40,274 nt of DNA from Alphaproteobacteria bacterium 65-37 (lineage in GTDB: Bacteria > Pseudomonadota > Alphaproteobacteria > Reyranellales > Reyranellaceae), in the NCBI GenBank assembly GCA_001897995.1, contig MKRV01000140.1, positions 1-40,274 on the forward strand. The letters are read 5' to 3'. Numbering within the stretch: position 1 is the first letter of the stretch; every line of letters starts with the position of its first letter. Of the stretch, positions 32,353-40,274 are shown one piece after another. Made by a program: the position numbers and the translations under genes. Under the pieces are notes generated by a model that did no database searches, was not told the origin of the DNA, and saw only the letters and a program-made list of their open reading frames with translations.

Positions 32353-32607
32353 ATGGCCAAAGAACTACGCAAGGGCGCTGAGGAAGCGCGTAACCAACTT
32401 CCGGACTTGCTGGCTGCCGCGGAGCAAGGACGCTCGACGATCATTACGCGCCACGGGCGTCCGGTGGCGGCGCTCGTGCCGATCGACGCCTATCGTCCGA
32501 CGGGTCGGCAGCAATCTCTGCTTCCCTTGTCGGGGAGCGGACGAGGTCTGTGGGGAAAGAACAGCACACGCACCCTTGAGCGGCTGCGCGACGAATGGAG
32601 CCGATAG
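32353..32607 (+). CDS. vapB: Phd/YefM-family antitoxin (VapB partner)
   Basis: An 84-residue antitoxin. The Phd/YefM DNA-binding fold is seen in EEARNQLPDLLAAAEQGRST followed by ITRHGRPVAALVPIDAYR, the classic 'A...L..LL..V..G....ITR.GRPVA.LVP' pattern. The C-terminal part ends ERLRDEWSR and would bind the toxin. ATG at 32353. It overlaps the toxin gene by 13 bp (stop 32605-32607). It belongs to a different antitoxin fold from the pair at 1871-2514, so the two TA systems in this window are unrelated copies. Confidence 0.88.
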   Translation: MAKELRKGAEEARNQLPDLLAAAEQGRSTIITRHGRPVAALVPIDAYRPTGRQQSLLPLSGSGRGLWGKNSTRTLERLRDEWSR

Positions 32608-33020
32608 ATCTCGCAGGTTTGCCTGAGCAGGCGCTTCTCCTACTGGATTCCGCACCGGTCATCTATTTTCTCGAGGAGCATCCAAGATTCAAACGGCGCT
32701 TCTTGCCATTGTTCGAAGCACATGCGTCGGGTGATCTCCGTTTTGCAGTGACGACGATCACGATGGCGGAAGTGATGACTGGGCCGTTGCAGGCAGGCGA
32801 TGATGCGCTGGTTCGACGCTATCGCACGGTTCTGGAATCCTGGCAGATGGTGGAACTCACCGGTGACATCGCGGAGAGTGCGGCAAGGCTACGTGCGACG
32901 CTGCGCTTCAGGTTACCGGATGCGGTACAGGTTGCCAGTGCTCTGGCAATCAATGCGGCAGCGCTCGTCACGCACGATCGTGATTTTTCACGCGTCCGTT
33001 CGTTGCGCATTATATCCTGA
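32595..33020 (+). CDS. vapC: VapC-type PIN-domain ribonuclease toxin
   Basis: A 141-residue PIN toxin. Acidic residues are D18 (LLLDSAPVIYFLEEHP), E59 (TITMAEVMTG), D109 (RFRLPDAVQVASALA) and D128/D130 (THDRDF). The core therefore looks intact. It encodes a Mg2+-dependent RNase neutralised by the overlapping antitoxin. The start ATG at 32595 lies inside the antitoxin frame. An internal region FKRRFLPLFEAHASGDLRFA is typical of this VapC subgroup. It ends 29 bp before the glnD stop, convergent with it. Confidence 0.87.
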   Translation: MEPIDLAGLPEQALLLLDSAPVIYFLEEHPRFKRRFLPLFEAHASGDLRFAVTTITMAEVMTGPLQAGDDALVRRYRTVLESWQMVELTGDIAESAARLRATLRFRLPDAVQVASALAINAAALVTHDRDFSRVRSLRIIS

Positions 33021-33049
33021 TTTGAACCGAGACTTGCGGACTGCGGCCG

Positions 33050-35845
33050 TCACTCCGCCGCTTTCGGCACCGGATCGAAGCGGGCGTCGAAGTCGCGGAT
33101 GGCGGTTTCGACCGACGCGGCGACCTGCTTCAGCTTCTCCTGGTTCACGACCTTGAGGCCGAACAGGTCCTTCACATAGAAGACGTCGACGGCGCGCTCG
33201 CCGTAGGTGGTGACATGCGCCGAGGCGATCTGCAGGTTGACGCGGGTGAGCGCGCGCGTGACGACATGGAGGAAGCCGGGACGATCGCGGCCGTTGACCT
33301 CGATCACGGTGAAGGTGTCGGAGGCGTTGTTGTCGATCAGCACGCGCGGCTCGACGGTGAAGACGCGATCGCGCTTGGGCCAGGAGGCCCGCTGATTGTC
33401 GAGCTCGCGCTGCACGTCGAGGCGGTTGGAGAGCGCCAGCTCGACCCGGGCGGCGAGGCGCGCCAGGCGTTGCGGGCCGTCGAACGGCTTACCTTCGAGG
33501 TCCTGGATCCAGAACGTGTCGAGCGCCATGCCGTTGGCCAGGGTGAAGATCTTGGCATCGACGATGTTGGCGCCGCTGATCGCCATGGCGCCGGCGAGGC
33601 GGGCGAACAGGCCGTGGGTGTCGAGAGTGTAGATCGTGACTTCAGTGACCGAACGCTCGATATCGACACGATGCTCGATGGCCAGCGGCTGTTTGTCGCG
33701 TTCGGCGCGGCGCACCAGCTCGGCCTGGCGTACGAGCGTTTCCGTCGGAAAGGAGAGCCAGTAGGGCGCGTAGCCGCGGGCGAAATGGGCGTCCTTGTCG
33801 GCATCGGGCCAGCCGGCCAGCCGGTCGGCGACGTCGGCCTGGATGTGCTTGAGGCGCTCGCCGCGGCCGCCGGCCAGGGTGCCGCCCGACAGGACCTGCT
33901 CGGTGGCGCCGTAGAGCTGGCGCAGAAGGGCCGCCTTCCAGTTGTTCCAGACGTTGGGGCCGACGGCGCGGATGTCGCACACGGTGAGGACCAGCAATAG
34001 ACGCAAGCGTTCGGGCGATTGCACCAGCGCGGCGAAGGTGTCGATGGTCTTGGGATCCATCAGGTCGCGCTGGAAGGCGGTGGCCGACATGGCGAGGTGA
34101 TAGCGCACCAGCCAGGCCACGGTTTCGGTCTCGGCAGCGCTCAAGCCCAGACGTGGACCAAGCTGCATCGCCACGTCGGCGCCGAGGATCGAGTGATCGC
34201 CGCCGCGACCCTTGGCGATGTCGTGCAGCAGAACCGCGAGATAGAGGACCGGCCGCGACAGGATCTTGTGGACGACATCGGCCGACAGCGGATGGTCTTC
34301 CTTGAGGGCACCCGATTCGATGCGCGACAGGATCCCGATGGCGCGGATCGTGTGCTCGTCGACCGTATAGGTGTGATACATGTCGTGCTGCGTCTGCGCG
34401 ACGACGCGACCGAAATCGGGAATGAAGCGGCCGAACACACCGGCTTCGTTGAGGCGCCGCAACGTCGTTTCAGGGTCGTTCGGCGACGTCAGCATCTCCA
34501 TGAAGAGACGATTGGCCTCGGGATCGCTGCGCAGCCGGTCGACCAGTCGGATGTTCTGGGTGATCAGCCGCAAGGTCGCGGGATGGATATCGAGGCCGTT
34601 CTCCTGCGCGACATGGAAGAGGCGGAGGATCGCCACGGGATCCTGGGCGAAGGCGTCCGAACTCGCGACCGCCAGCCGCTCGCCATCGAGACGGAAGCCT
34701 TCGAGCTGGCGCGGGCGCAGGGTCTGCCAAAGGGCGGCGAGCTTCGGCTTGCGCCGGCGGCTGTCTTCGAGGGCGGCGACGAAGATGCGCGTGAGGTCGC
34801 CGACCGTCTTGGCGTGAAGATAATAGTGCTTGGTAAAGCGCTCGACGCCGCGGCTGCCCGGACGGTCCTGGTAGCCGAGGCGCGTGGCGATCTCGCGCTG
34901 CAGGTCGAAGGACAGGCGGTCGTCGGCGCGGCCGGTGAGATAATGGATATGGCAACGGACGGTGGCGAAGAAGCGTTCGGCGCGTTCGAAGTGGCGGGCT
35001 TCGCCGCGCGTCAGGACGCCCTTGGCCACCAGCTCGCCTGGTTCGCGGACGCGATAGAGATACTTGGCGATCCAGAACAGCAGATGGAGATCGCGCAGCC
35101 CGCCCTTGCCCTCCTTGACGTTGGGTTCGACGACGTAGCGCGAATCGCCCATGCGATGGTGGCGCTGGTCGCGTTCGGCAAGCTTGGCCTCGACGAAGTC
35201 GTGACCATCGCCGACATAGAACTTCTGCGCGAAGCCGCGCGTCAGCTCGTCGAACAGCTCGCGGTCGCCCCAGAGGTAGCGCGCTTCCAGGAGGGCCGTC
35301 CGGATCGTCTGGTCGCGCTCGGCGTAGCGCAGGCTCTCCTCGACGGTGCGTGTGGCATGACCGACCTTCAGGCCGAGATCCCACAGCAGGTAGAGCATGA
35401 ATTCGACGATCTGCTCGCCGCGTGGCGTCTGCTTGTAGGGGCGCAGGAACAGGAGGTCGATGTCCGACAGGGGCGCCAGCTCGCCGCGGCCGTAGCCGCC
35501 GGTGGCGACGACGCCCAGCCGTTCGGCGGCGCTGGGGTTGGCCGCCGGATAGGCGTACTGGTCGGCGAAGTCGAACAGGACCCGGACGATCTGGTCCATC
35601 AGGTAGGAGGTCGCGATCAGGACGGCGGGGCCGTCATTGCGCAGCGGGCCCTTCTCTTCCTCGAACCGGCGGCGGATTTCGCTGCGGCCCGCGGTCAGGG
35701 CATCGCGCAACAGGGCGAGAACGGCCGTCCTTGGCGGCTCGCCGCCCGACGGCATGTCCTCGACCAGGGCCGCCAAGGCTTCTTCCAGGGCGCGGCGGCG
35801 CACGATGCGTCGACGGTCGGGGATCTCGTCATAGGGCTTGGCCAT
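33050..35845 (-). CDS. glnD: [Protein-PII] uridylyltransferase/uridylyl-removing enzyme
   Basis: A 931-residue enzyme that senses glutamine and uridylylates or deuridylylates PII (GlnB/GlnK), so controls nitrogen assimilation. The nucleotidyltransferase motif GGYGRGELAPLSDID (residues 116-130; D128, D130) and the HD motif HDIAKGRGGDHS (H541, D542) are clear. Two C-terminal ACT domains follow (VTEVTIYTLDTHGLFARLAG and VNGRDRPGFLHVVTRALTRV). The ATG at 35843-35845 gives MAKPYDEIPDRRR; the frame is open to 36037 but that extension has no family-like sequence. The intact HD and NT domains predict both activities. It is divergent from comEA-like/mnmE. Confidence 0.96.
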   Translation of the reverse strand: MAKPYDEIPDRRRIVRRRALEEALAALVEDMPSGGEPPRTAVLALLRDALTAGRSEIRRRFEEEKGPLRNDGPAVLIATSYLMDQIVRVLFDFADQYAYPAANPSAAERLGVVATGGYGRGELAPLSDIDLLFLRPYKQTPRGEQIVEFMLYLLWDLGLKVGHATRTVEESLRYAERDQTIRTALLEARYLWGDRELFDELTRGFAQKFYVGDGHDFVEAKLAERDQRHHRMGDSRYVVEPNVKEGKGGLRDLHLLFWIAKYLYRVREPGELVAKGVLTRGEARHFERAERFFATVRCHIHYLTGRADDRLSFDLQREIATRLGYQDRPGSRGVERFTKHYYLHAKTVGDLTRIFVAALEDSRRRKPKLAALWQTLRPRQLEGFRLDGERLAVASSDAFAQDPVAILRLFHVAQENGLDIHPATLRLITQNIRLVDRLRSDPEANRLFMEMLTSPNDPETTLRRLNEAGVFGRFIPDFGRVVAQTQHDMYHTYTVDEHTIRAIGILSRIESGALKEDHPLSADVVHKILSRPVLYLAVLLHDIAKGRGGDHSILGADVAMQLGPRLGLSAAETETVAWLVRYHLAMSATAFQRDLMDPKTIDTFAALVQSPERLRLLLVLTVCDIRAVGPNVWNNWKAALLRQLYGATEQVLSGGTLAGGRGERLKHIQADVADRLAGWPDADKDAHFARGYAPYWLSFPTETLVRQAELVRRAERDKQPLAIEHRVDIERSVTEVTIYTLDTHGLFARLAGAMAISGANIVDAKIFTLANGMALDTFWIQDLEGKPFDGPQRLARLAARVELALSNRLDVQRELDNQRASWPKRDRVFTVEPRVLIDNNASDTFTVIEVNGRDRPGFLHVVTRALTRVNLQIASAHVTTYGERAVDVFYVKDLFGLKVVNQEKLKQVAASVETAIRDFDARFDPVPKAAE

Positions 35846-35940
35846 GTGGTGCGATCTTACAGGGGCGACCGGGCCCCCTGCCAGCACCCCTGCCAGCCCC
35901 CCTCCCAGCTCGGGCAGATTCCGTGTCATAAAGGACAGCC

Positions 35941-36303
35941 ATGAAGTTTCCTGCCCTTCTCGCTGCGGCGGCGCTGGCTTTTGGCGCTGTGGGTGCATTT
36001 GGGAGTGTGTTCGCTCAGGGTGCCGGCCGTCCGGCACTGGCTGCTCCGGCGTCGAGCCTGATCGACCTGAACAGCGCCAGCCGCGACGATCTCATGACCT
36101 TGGACGGCATCGGCGAAGTACGCGCCGACGCCATCATTCGGGCGCGGCCTTTCCGGGCCAAGACCGACCTGGTCGAGCGCCGGCTGATTCCCGAGGCGCT
36201 GTACGAGAAGCTCGCTGACAAGGTGATGGCGCGGCCCGTCCCAGGACAGCCCGCGCCGGCACCGGCCAAACCGGGGCAGCCCGCGCAGCCCAAGCGCTCG
36301 TGA
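35941..36303 (+). CDS. ComEA-like helix-hairpin-helix protein, exported
   Basis: A 120-residue protein with a signal peptide (MKFPALLAAAALAFGAVGAF to about FAQG) and one helix-hairpin-helix DNA-binding motif (DLNSASRDDLMTLDGIGEVR, then ADAIIRARPF, about residues 42-71). It has the 'LNTA...EL..L.GIG...A..I...R' pattern of ComEA. The C-terminus is a Pro/Ala/Gln-rich tail. ComEA binds DNA in the periplasm during transformation, but short homologues also occur in non-transformable bacteria. Its TGA overlaps the mnmE GTG by four bases (GTGA). Confidence 0.85.
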   Translation: MKFPALLAAAALAFGAVGAFGSVFAQGAGRPALAAPASSLIDLNSASRDDLMTLDGIGEVRADAIIRARPFRAKTDLVERRLIPEALYEKLADKVMARPVPGQPAPAPAKPGQPAQPKRS

Positions 36304-37646
36304 GCGGCGCCACGATCTATGCGTTGGGCACGCCCGTGCCCTCACGCGCGCATCCCGGCGCGATCTCGGTCATTCGCCTGAGCGGCCCGCGGGCCGGCGA
36401 TGCGCTGCTGGCGCTCACTCGAAAGGACGCCCTGCCTGCCCCGCGCCGCATGGTGCTGCGCGCGGTGGTCGATCCGCTGAGCGGCGAGACGATCGATCGC
36501 GGGCTGGTCGTCTGGTTCGCCGCCGAAAGCAGCGAGACCGGCGAACCGATGGCCGAGCTTCACCTGCACGGTGGACGGGCTGTCGTGGGCGCAGCGCTCG
36601 ATGCGCTGGCGCGGCTCGGCTTTTGCCGCCTGGCCGAGCCGGGCGAGTTCACGCGCCGGGCCTTCGAGCACGGCAAGCTCGACCTTACCGAAGCCGAAGC
36701 GATTGCCGATCTCGTGGCGGCGGAAACTGGCGCGCAGCGGCGGCAGGCCCTGCAACAGATGGATGGCGCGCTGTACCGGCTTTATGAGGACTGGCGCGGC
36801 AAGGGCGTGCGGGCGCTTGCCCATCTCGAGGCCGCCATCGACTTCCCCGACGAGGATCTGCCCGACGGGCTTGCCGACGAGGTGCGAAGCGTTATCGGTC
36901 GGCTGCAATCGGAGATTGATCATCATCTTGCCGATCGACGCGGGGAACGCCTCCGGGATGGTCTATCGATTGCCATCATCGGCCCGCCCAATGCCGGCAA
37001 GTCGTCCCTGTTGAACCTGCTGGCGCGACGCGACGCGGCCATCGTCTCGGAGACGGCCGGCACCACGCGCGACGTGATCGAGGTGCATCTCGATCTGGGC
37101 GGCTGGCCGGTTATTTTGGCCGATACGGCAGGCCTGCGGGTGACACAAGATGCGATCGAACAGGAAGGGGTGCGTCGCGCCCGTGTTCGCGCCGCCGCTG
37201 CCGATCTTCGGCTGCTGGTGCTGGATGCGACGGTTGATTGGAAAAGAGAATGGCAGTCTCTGATTGCGACAACCGACGGTTGGGATAGCCTAAAGGACAT
37301 TGTTGTCGTCAACAAAGTAGATCGCGCCAAGGTTGTATCAGATGAGGTTGTGCAACTATCTGCCAATACCAGCACGGGGCTCCCTGAACTGCTGAAGCGG
37401 CTCGAGCAGGCTGCCAGCACCCTGATGCAGGAGGGCGCCGGCGTCGCGCCGCTGACCCGCGCGCGGCATCGCGAGGCGCTGGTCGACTGCCAGGCGTCGC
37501 TCGGGCGCGCGCTTGCAGCACCGGAGGTCGCCCTCGCCGCCGAAGACCTGCGCCTGGCCCTGCGGGCATTAGGGCGCATCACCGGGGCTGTGCAGATCGA
37601 CGAACTGCTGGACGTGATCTTTCGTGACTTCTGTATCGGGAAGTGA
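36300..37646 (+). CDS. mnmE: tRNA uridine-5-carboxymethylaminomethyl modification GTPase MnmE
   Basis: A 448-residue GTPase that, with MnmG, modifies U34 of several tRNAs. The N-terminal THF-binding domain (ATIYALGTPVPSRAHPGAIS, then LHLHGGRAVVGAALDALARL), helical domain, G1 motif GPPNAGKSS (228-236), DTAG, NKVD (338-341) and the C-terminal CIGK with the catalytic cysteine are all present. The start is GTG at 36300-36302, coupled to the comEA stop. A segment around 37200-37370 (G4 region) is clearly more AT-rich than the rest of the gene. Gene order mnmE-mnmG-rsmG-parA is the standard origin-side cluster. Confidence 0.96.
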   Translation: MSGATIYALGTPVPSRAHPGAISVIRLSGPRAGDALLALTRKDALPAPRRMVLRAVVDPLSGETIDRGLVVWFAAESSETGEPMAELHLHGGRAVVGAALDALARLGFCRLAEPGEFTRRAFEHGKLDLTEAEAIADLVAAETGAQRRQALQQMDGALYRLYEDWRGKGVRALAHLEAAIDFPDEDLPDGLADEVRSVIGRLQSEIDHHLADRRGERLRDGLSIAIIGPPNAGKSSLLNLLARRDAAIVSETAGTTRDVIEVHLDLGGWPVILADTAGLRVTQDAIEQEGVRRARVRAAAADLRLLVLDATVDWKREWQSLIATTDGWDSLKDIVVVNKVDRAKVVSDEVVQLSANTSTGLPELLKRLEQAASTLMQEGAGVAPLTRARHREALVDCQASLGRALAAPEVALAAEDLRLALRALGRITGAVQIDELLDVIFRDFCIGK

Positions 37647-37692
37647 TGCCAGGCCTTGACCGGCCCGGCGCAATCTCCGACAGAGGCCCGCT

Positions 37693-39567
37693 ATGTTCCG
37701 GGCTCATTCATATGACGTCATCGTTGTCGGTGGCGGCCACGCCGGCTGTGAAGCGGCAGCGGCGGCGGCGCGCCTGGGCGCCCGGACCTTGCTGCTGACC
37801 CACCGGGTCGAAACGATCGGTGAGATGTCGTGCAACCCTGCGATCGGCGGCCTGGGCAAGGGCCATCTGGTTCGCGAGATCGATGCCCTGGACGGCATCA
37901 TGGGTCGGGCGATCGATCGTGCGGGGATCCAGTTCCGGACGCTCAATCTCTCCAAGGGGCCGGCCGTGCGGGGGCCCCGTGCCCAGGCCGATCGCAAGCT
38001 CTATCGCGCGGCCGTTCAGAATCTCCTGGCCGAGCAGGCGAACCTCGAGATCCGGGGCGAGCCCGTTGCCGACATTCTGCTGGATGCGGCAGGGATATGC
38101 GCCGGGGTGCGGACGGAAGCTGGACGAGATATTTCTGCAGGACGCGTGATTCTCACGACTGGCACGTTCCTGCGCGGCCTGATTCATATGGGCCAGAACA
38201 AGATCCCGGCAGGCCGCGTCCGCGGCAATGGGCGGGACGATGTGGTCGAGCCACCGTCGACTGCCTTGGCGCAGACGCTCGACAAGCTTGGCTTTGTCCT
38301 GGGTCGCTTGAAGACCGGCACGCCGGCGCGACTGGACGGCCGGACGATCGATTATGCGTCGTTGGAGCGGCAGGACGGTGACGACCCGCCACAGCCCTTC
38401 TCCTACCTGACCGACCGGATCACGACACCGCAGATCGCCTGCCACATCACGACGACCACGGCGGCAACCCACGAGATCATTCGCGCCAACCTCCACCAGG
38501 CGCCCATGTATTCGGGCCAGATCGAGAGTGTCGGTCCGCGCTACTGTCCATCGATCGAGGACAAGGTTGTCCGGTTTGGCCATCGCGAACGGCACCAGAT
38601 CTTCCTCGAGCCCGAGGGACTGGACGACGACACGGTGTATCCCAACGGCATCTCGACGTCGCTTCCCCAGGAAGTGCAGCTAGCCATGCTGCAGACCATT
38701 CCCGGTCTCGAGCGGACGACGATGCTGCGGCCGGGCTATGCCATCGAGTACGACCACATCGACCCGCGGGAGCTGCATCCGACCCTGGAGACCAGGCGGG
38801 TCCGGGGTCTGTATATGGCCGGCCAGATCAACGGAACGACGGGTTACGAAGAGGCCGCGGCGCAAGGGCTGATCGCCGGGCTCAACGCAGCGCTCGATAC
38901 TCCGTTCACCGTGGATCGGGCCGATGGCTATCTGGGTGTTTTGATCGACGACCTGGTGTCGCTGGGCGTCACCGAACCCTATCGGATGTTCACGTCGCGG
39001 GCGGAGTATCGCCTGTGGTTGCGGGCGGACAATGCCGATCAACGACTGACGCCCCGGGGGCTGGAGATTGGCTGTATCGGGGACACCCGCGCCCGGATGT
39101 TTCACGTGAAACAGGAAGCCCTCGAGTCCGCCCGACGTCTGGCGGACGGGCTGCGGCTCAGCCCTTCAGCCCTGGCGAAGCGAGGGGTCACAATCAACCA
39201 GGATGGGGTGCTCCGATCGGCACTCGACCTTCTGGCCTATCCGGACATCGACTGGGGTCGTTTGTCCACGCTGTGGCCGGACCTAGCGGCTGTCCCGGCG
39301 GACGTGGCCGAACAGTTGACCATTGACGCTCGCTATGAAGGATACCTCGATCGGCAGCGACAGGACATTGTCGCGTATCGTCGGGATGAGGCTTTGGAAC
39401 TTCCGGCTGATCTGGACTATGGCGCCATTGGCAGCCTGTCCAACGAAGTGCGTCAGAAGCTGCAGACGCACAAGCCGTCAACTCTGGGCCAGGCGGCGCG
39501 GATCTCCGGCGTGACGCCAGCTGCCCTGGTTGCTCTGCTGAAGCACGTCCGCCGTCGAGCGGCTTAG
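37693..39567 (+). CDS. mnmG: tRNA uridine-5-carboxymethylaminomethyl modification enzyme MnmG (GidA)
   Basis: A 624-residue FAD enzyme partner of MnmE. The FAD motif [10 protein letters not shown] is at about residues 13-22, followed by the conserved [20 protein letters not shown] and [13 protein letters not shown], and the C-terminal helical domain typical of MnmG ([20 protein letters not shown]). The start ATG at 37693 lies 46 bp after mnmE. A complete parS site (39098-39113) is embedded at codons 469-474 (MFHVKQ); many alphaproteobacterial MnmG proteins carry this peptide for that reason. It is followed by rsmG after 3 bp. Confidence 0.97.
   Translation: MFRAHSYDVIVVGGGHAGCEAAAAAARLGARTLLLTHRVETIGEMSCNPAIGGLGKGHLVREIDALDGIMGRAIDRAGIQFRTLNLSKGPAVRGPRAQADRKLYRAAVQNLLAEQANLEIRGEPVADILLDAAGICAGVRTEAGRDISAGRVILTTGTFLRGLIHMGQNKIPAGRVRGNGRDDVVEPPSTALAQTLDKLGFVLGRLKTGTPARLDGRTIDYASLERQDGDDPPQPFSYLTDRITTPQIACHITTTTAATHEIIRANLHQAPMYSGQIESVGPRYCPSIEDKVVRFGHRERHQIFLEPEGLDDDTVYPNGISTSLPQEVQLAMLQTIPGLERTTMLRPGYAIEYDHIDPRELHPTLETRRVRGLYMAGQINGTTGYEEAAAQGLIAGLNAALDTPFTVDRADGYLGVLIDDLVSLGVTEPYRMFTSRAEYRLWLRADNADQRLTPRGLEIGCIGDTRARMFHVKQEALESARRLADGLRLSPSALAKRGVTINQDGVLRSALDLLAYPDIDWGRLSTLWPDLAAVPADVAEQLTIDARYEGYLDRQRQDIVAYRRDEALELPADLDYGAIGSLSNEVRQKLQTHKPSTLGQAARISGVTPAALVALLKHVRRRAA
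39098..39113. other. parS site 1 (inside mnmG)
   Basis: TGTTTCACGTGAAACA, an exact 16-bp palindrome matching the conserved ParB-binding parS consensus. It is read within mnmG as MFHVKQ. It is identical to parS2, 502 bp away, and lies 9.4 kb from the candidate origin. Confidence 0.95.
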
Positions 39568-39570
39568 ACC

Positions 39571-40221
39571 ATGGATCCAAAACGGGATCCCCTGGCGGAT
39601 GTTTCACGTGAAACACGCCGGCGCCTGGAAGTGTTCACCGAGACCCTGCAGCGCTGGCAGAAAGCCATCAATCTGGTCAGCCGTTCGACGCTCGACGACA
39701 TCTGGGAGCGCCATATCATCGACTCCGCCCAAGTGGTCCGGCTCCTGCCGCCCGAGGCGGTGACCCTGGCCGATCTGGGCAGCGGGGGCGGATTTCCGGG
39801 CATGGTGATCGCCGCCATGCGGCCTGATCTTCAGATCACGCTTATCGAGTCCGACGCCCGGAAAGCTGCCTTTTTGGGTGAAGTTGGCCGGCGTATGGGG
39901 TTGGAAAACCAACCTAAAATCGCTATCTCAAGGATAGAGATGGCGCCACCCGTCGCGGCGGACATCGTTACGGCGCGGGCGCTCGCACCGTTGGGACAAC
40001 TCCTCGGGTGGGCCCAGCGTCACCGAAAAGATAACGCTATTTGCCTTTTCCACAAAGGGAAGGGCTGGTCGACGGAAGTCGAGGAGGCCAAGAAGGAATG
40101 GCAGTTTTCGCCCGAGCCCGTTGCCAGCGTGACCGACCGTGACGCCGTCATCCTTCGAATCGGCCCCTACCGAGCCGCCACCGGCTGCTCCCCCAACGCC
40201 TCCGACGCCCCCCTCTCCTGA
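39571..40221 (+). CDS. rsmG: 16S rRNA (guanine527-N7)-methyltransferase RsmG (GidB)
   Basis: A 216-residue SAM-dependent methyltransferase acting on G527 of 16S rRNA. The SAM-binding motif DLGSGGGFPGMVIA lies at about residues 68-81. Other family motifs are LVSRSTLDDIWERHIIDSAQ and ITLIESDARKAAFL, with IVTARALAPL. DVSRETR at residues 10-16 encodes the second parS site. The C-terminus after VILRIG is longer than usual because the frame runs into parA; the parA GTG at 40139 overlaps it by 83 bp. The ATG at 39571 is three bases after mnmG. A local AT-rich segment (about 39870-40060) resembles the one in mnmE. Confidence 0.95.
   Translation: MDPKRDPLADVSRETRRRLEVFTETLQRWQKAINLVSRSTLDDIWERHIIDSAQVVRLLPPEAVTLADLGSGGGFPGMVIAAMRPDLQITLIESDARKAAFLGEVGRRMGLENQPKIAISRIEMAPPVAADIVTARALAPLGQLLGWAQRHRKDNAICLFHKGKGWSTEVEEAKKEWQFSPEPVASVTDRDAVILRIGPYRAATGCSPNASDAPLS
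39600..39615. other. parS site 2 (inside rsmG)
   Basis: TGTTTCACGTGAAACA again, a perfect ParB site. In rsmG it is read in another frame as DVSRET (residues 10-15). Together with parS1 it forms a two-site cluster beside parA, the usual place for the chromosome-partitioning locus in alphaproteobacteria. Confidence 0.95.
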
Positions 40222-40274
40222 TACGCCTCCGGAGGCCGCCAAGGGGCCGCAAGTCTATGCCATTGCCAACCAGA
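40139..40274 (+). CDS. parA: Chromosome-partitioning ATPase ParA (N-terminal part)
   Basis: The frame enters at an in-frame TGA (40130) and has GTG at 40139 as its only usable start before the window ends. It reads MTPSSFESAPTEPPPAAPPT, a Pro-rich segment, then PPEAAKGPQVYAIANQ at the end. VYAIANQ is the first strand of ParA, normally followed by KGGVGKTTT (outside the window). The gene is in the standard place after rsmG. The start overlaps the rsmG frame by 83 bp; the long Pro-rich N-terminus is unusual. No SD is evident at the GTG. Confidence 0.8.
   Translation, partial: MTPSSFESAPTEPPPAAPPTPPTPPSPDTPPEAAKGPQVYAIANQ

Noticed and set aside
1..40274. tRNA, rRNA or CRISPR arrays
   Set aside because: No cloverleaf-like segments, rRNA blocks or regularly spaced direct repeats were recognised; the repeats seen are palindromic and solitary.

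Overview
The window looks like about 40 kb of a GC-rich alphaproteobacterial chromosome. The evidence is the cluster hemE-hemH-hemJ, mnmE-mnmG-rsmG-parA on the right, two perfect parS sites, GANTC (CcrM-type) clustering next to hemE, many GTG/TTG starts, and the short palindromic repeats typical of GC-rich alphaproteobacterial intergenic regions. The Bug-type binding proteins and repeats fit a Rhodospirillales/Reyranella/Bradyrhizobium-like relative, but the genus cannot be fixed from this sequence alone.

Layout from left to right. (1) 1-2.5 kb: the tail of an unknown gene, then a minus-strand run of vapB-vapC, an SDR-DoxX fusion and a DUF2269 membrane protein. (2) 2.8-6.6 kb: purH convergent with purT and a diacylglycerol-kinase-like gene. 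The purH/purT junction carries a 16-bp perfect inverted repeat. (3) 6.7-10 kb: a three-gene minus-strand unit of periplasmic amino-acid-binding protein, RpiR/SIS regulator and class III aminotransferase, with a palindrome upstream. (4) 10.3-14.7 kb: an RND efflux adaptor and pump without an outer-membrane factor. (5) 15-20 kb: divergent MFS/TetR with two matching operators, DinB protein, an unlisted 43-residue ORF, then LysR, a hypothetical protein, an NTF2-like protein and an enoyl-CoA hydratase. (6) 20.3-24.7 kb: a minus-strand operon of split ThDP decarboxylase (alpha and beta) plus a C45-type acyltransferase/hydrolase, divergent LysR, and a Bug binding protein. (7) 24.8-26.9 kb: a BTAD/TPR regulator. 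(8) 26.9-29.7 kb: hemE-hemH-hemJ on the minus strand, split by a 136-bp repeat. (9) 29.7-30.0 kb: the only intergenic stretch above 300 bp, which I interpret as the chromosomal replication origin. (10) 30.0-33.0 kb: PPSR-type regulator, exported hypothetical, Bug protein and a second vapBC. (11) 33.0-40.3 kb: glnD, comEA-like, mnmE, mnmG, rsmG and the start of parA.

The most interesting signal is non-coding. Between hemE and the PPSR gene lies an AT-rich patch, then five contiguous trinucleotides of the DnaA-trio type, a G-run, a DnaA-box-like nonamer, a second better box, and five GATTC sites in 44 bp. About 9.4 kb away two identical 16-bp parS sites sit inside mnmG and rsmG, read in two different frames. 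Together these describe an origin/centromere region: replication start, CcrM methylation targets and ParB loading sites. Accessory genes (Bug, vapBC, hypothetical) occupy the interval where maf/aroE/coaE and rho often lie in relatives.

Three families of hairpin repeats occur. In one place (20.08-20.29 kb) one family appears nested inside another.
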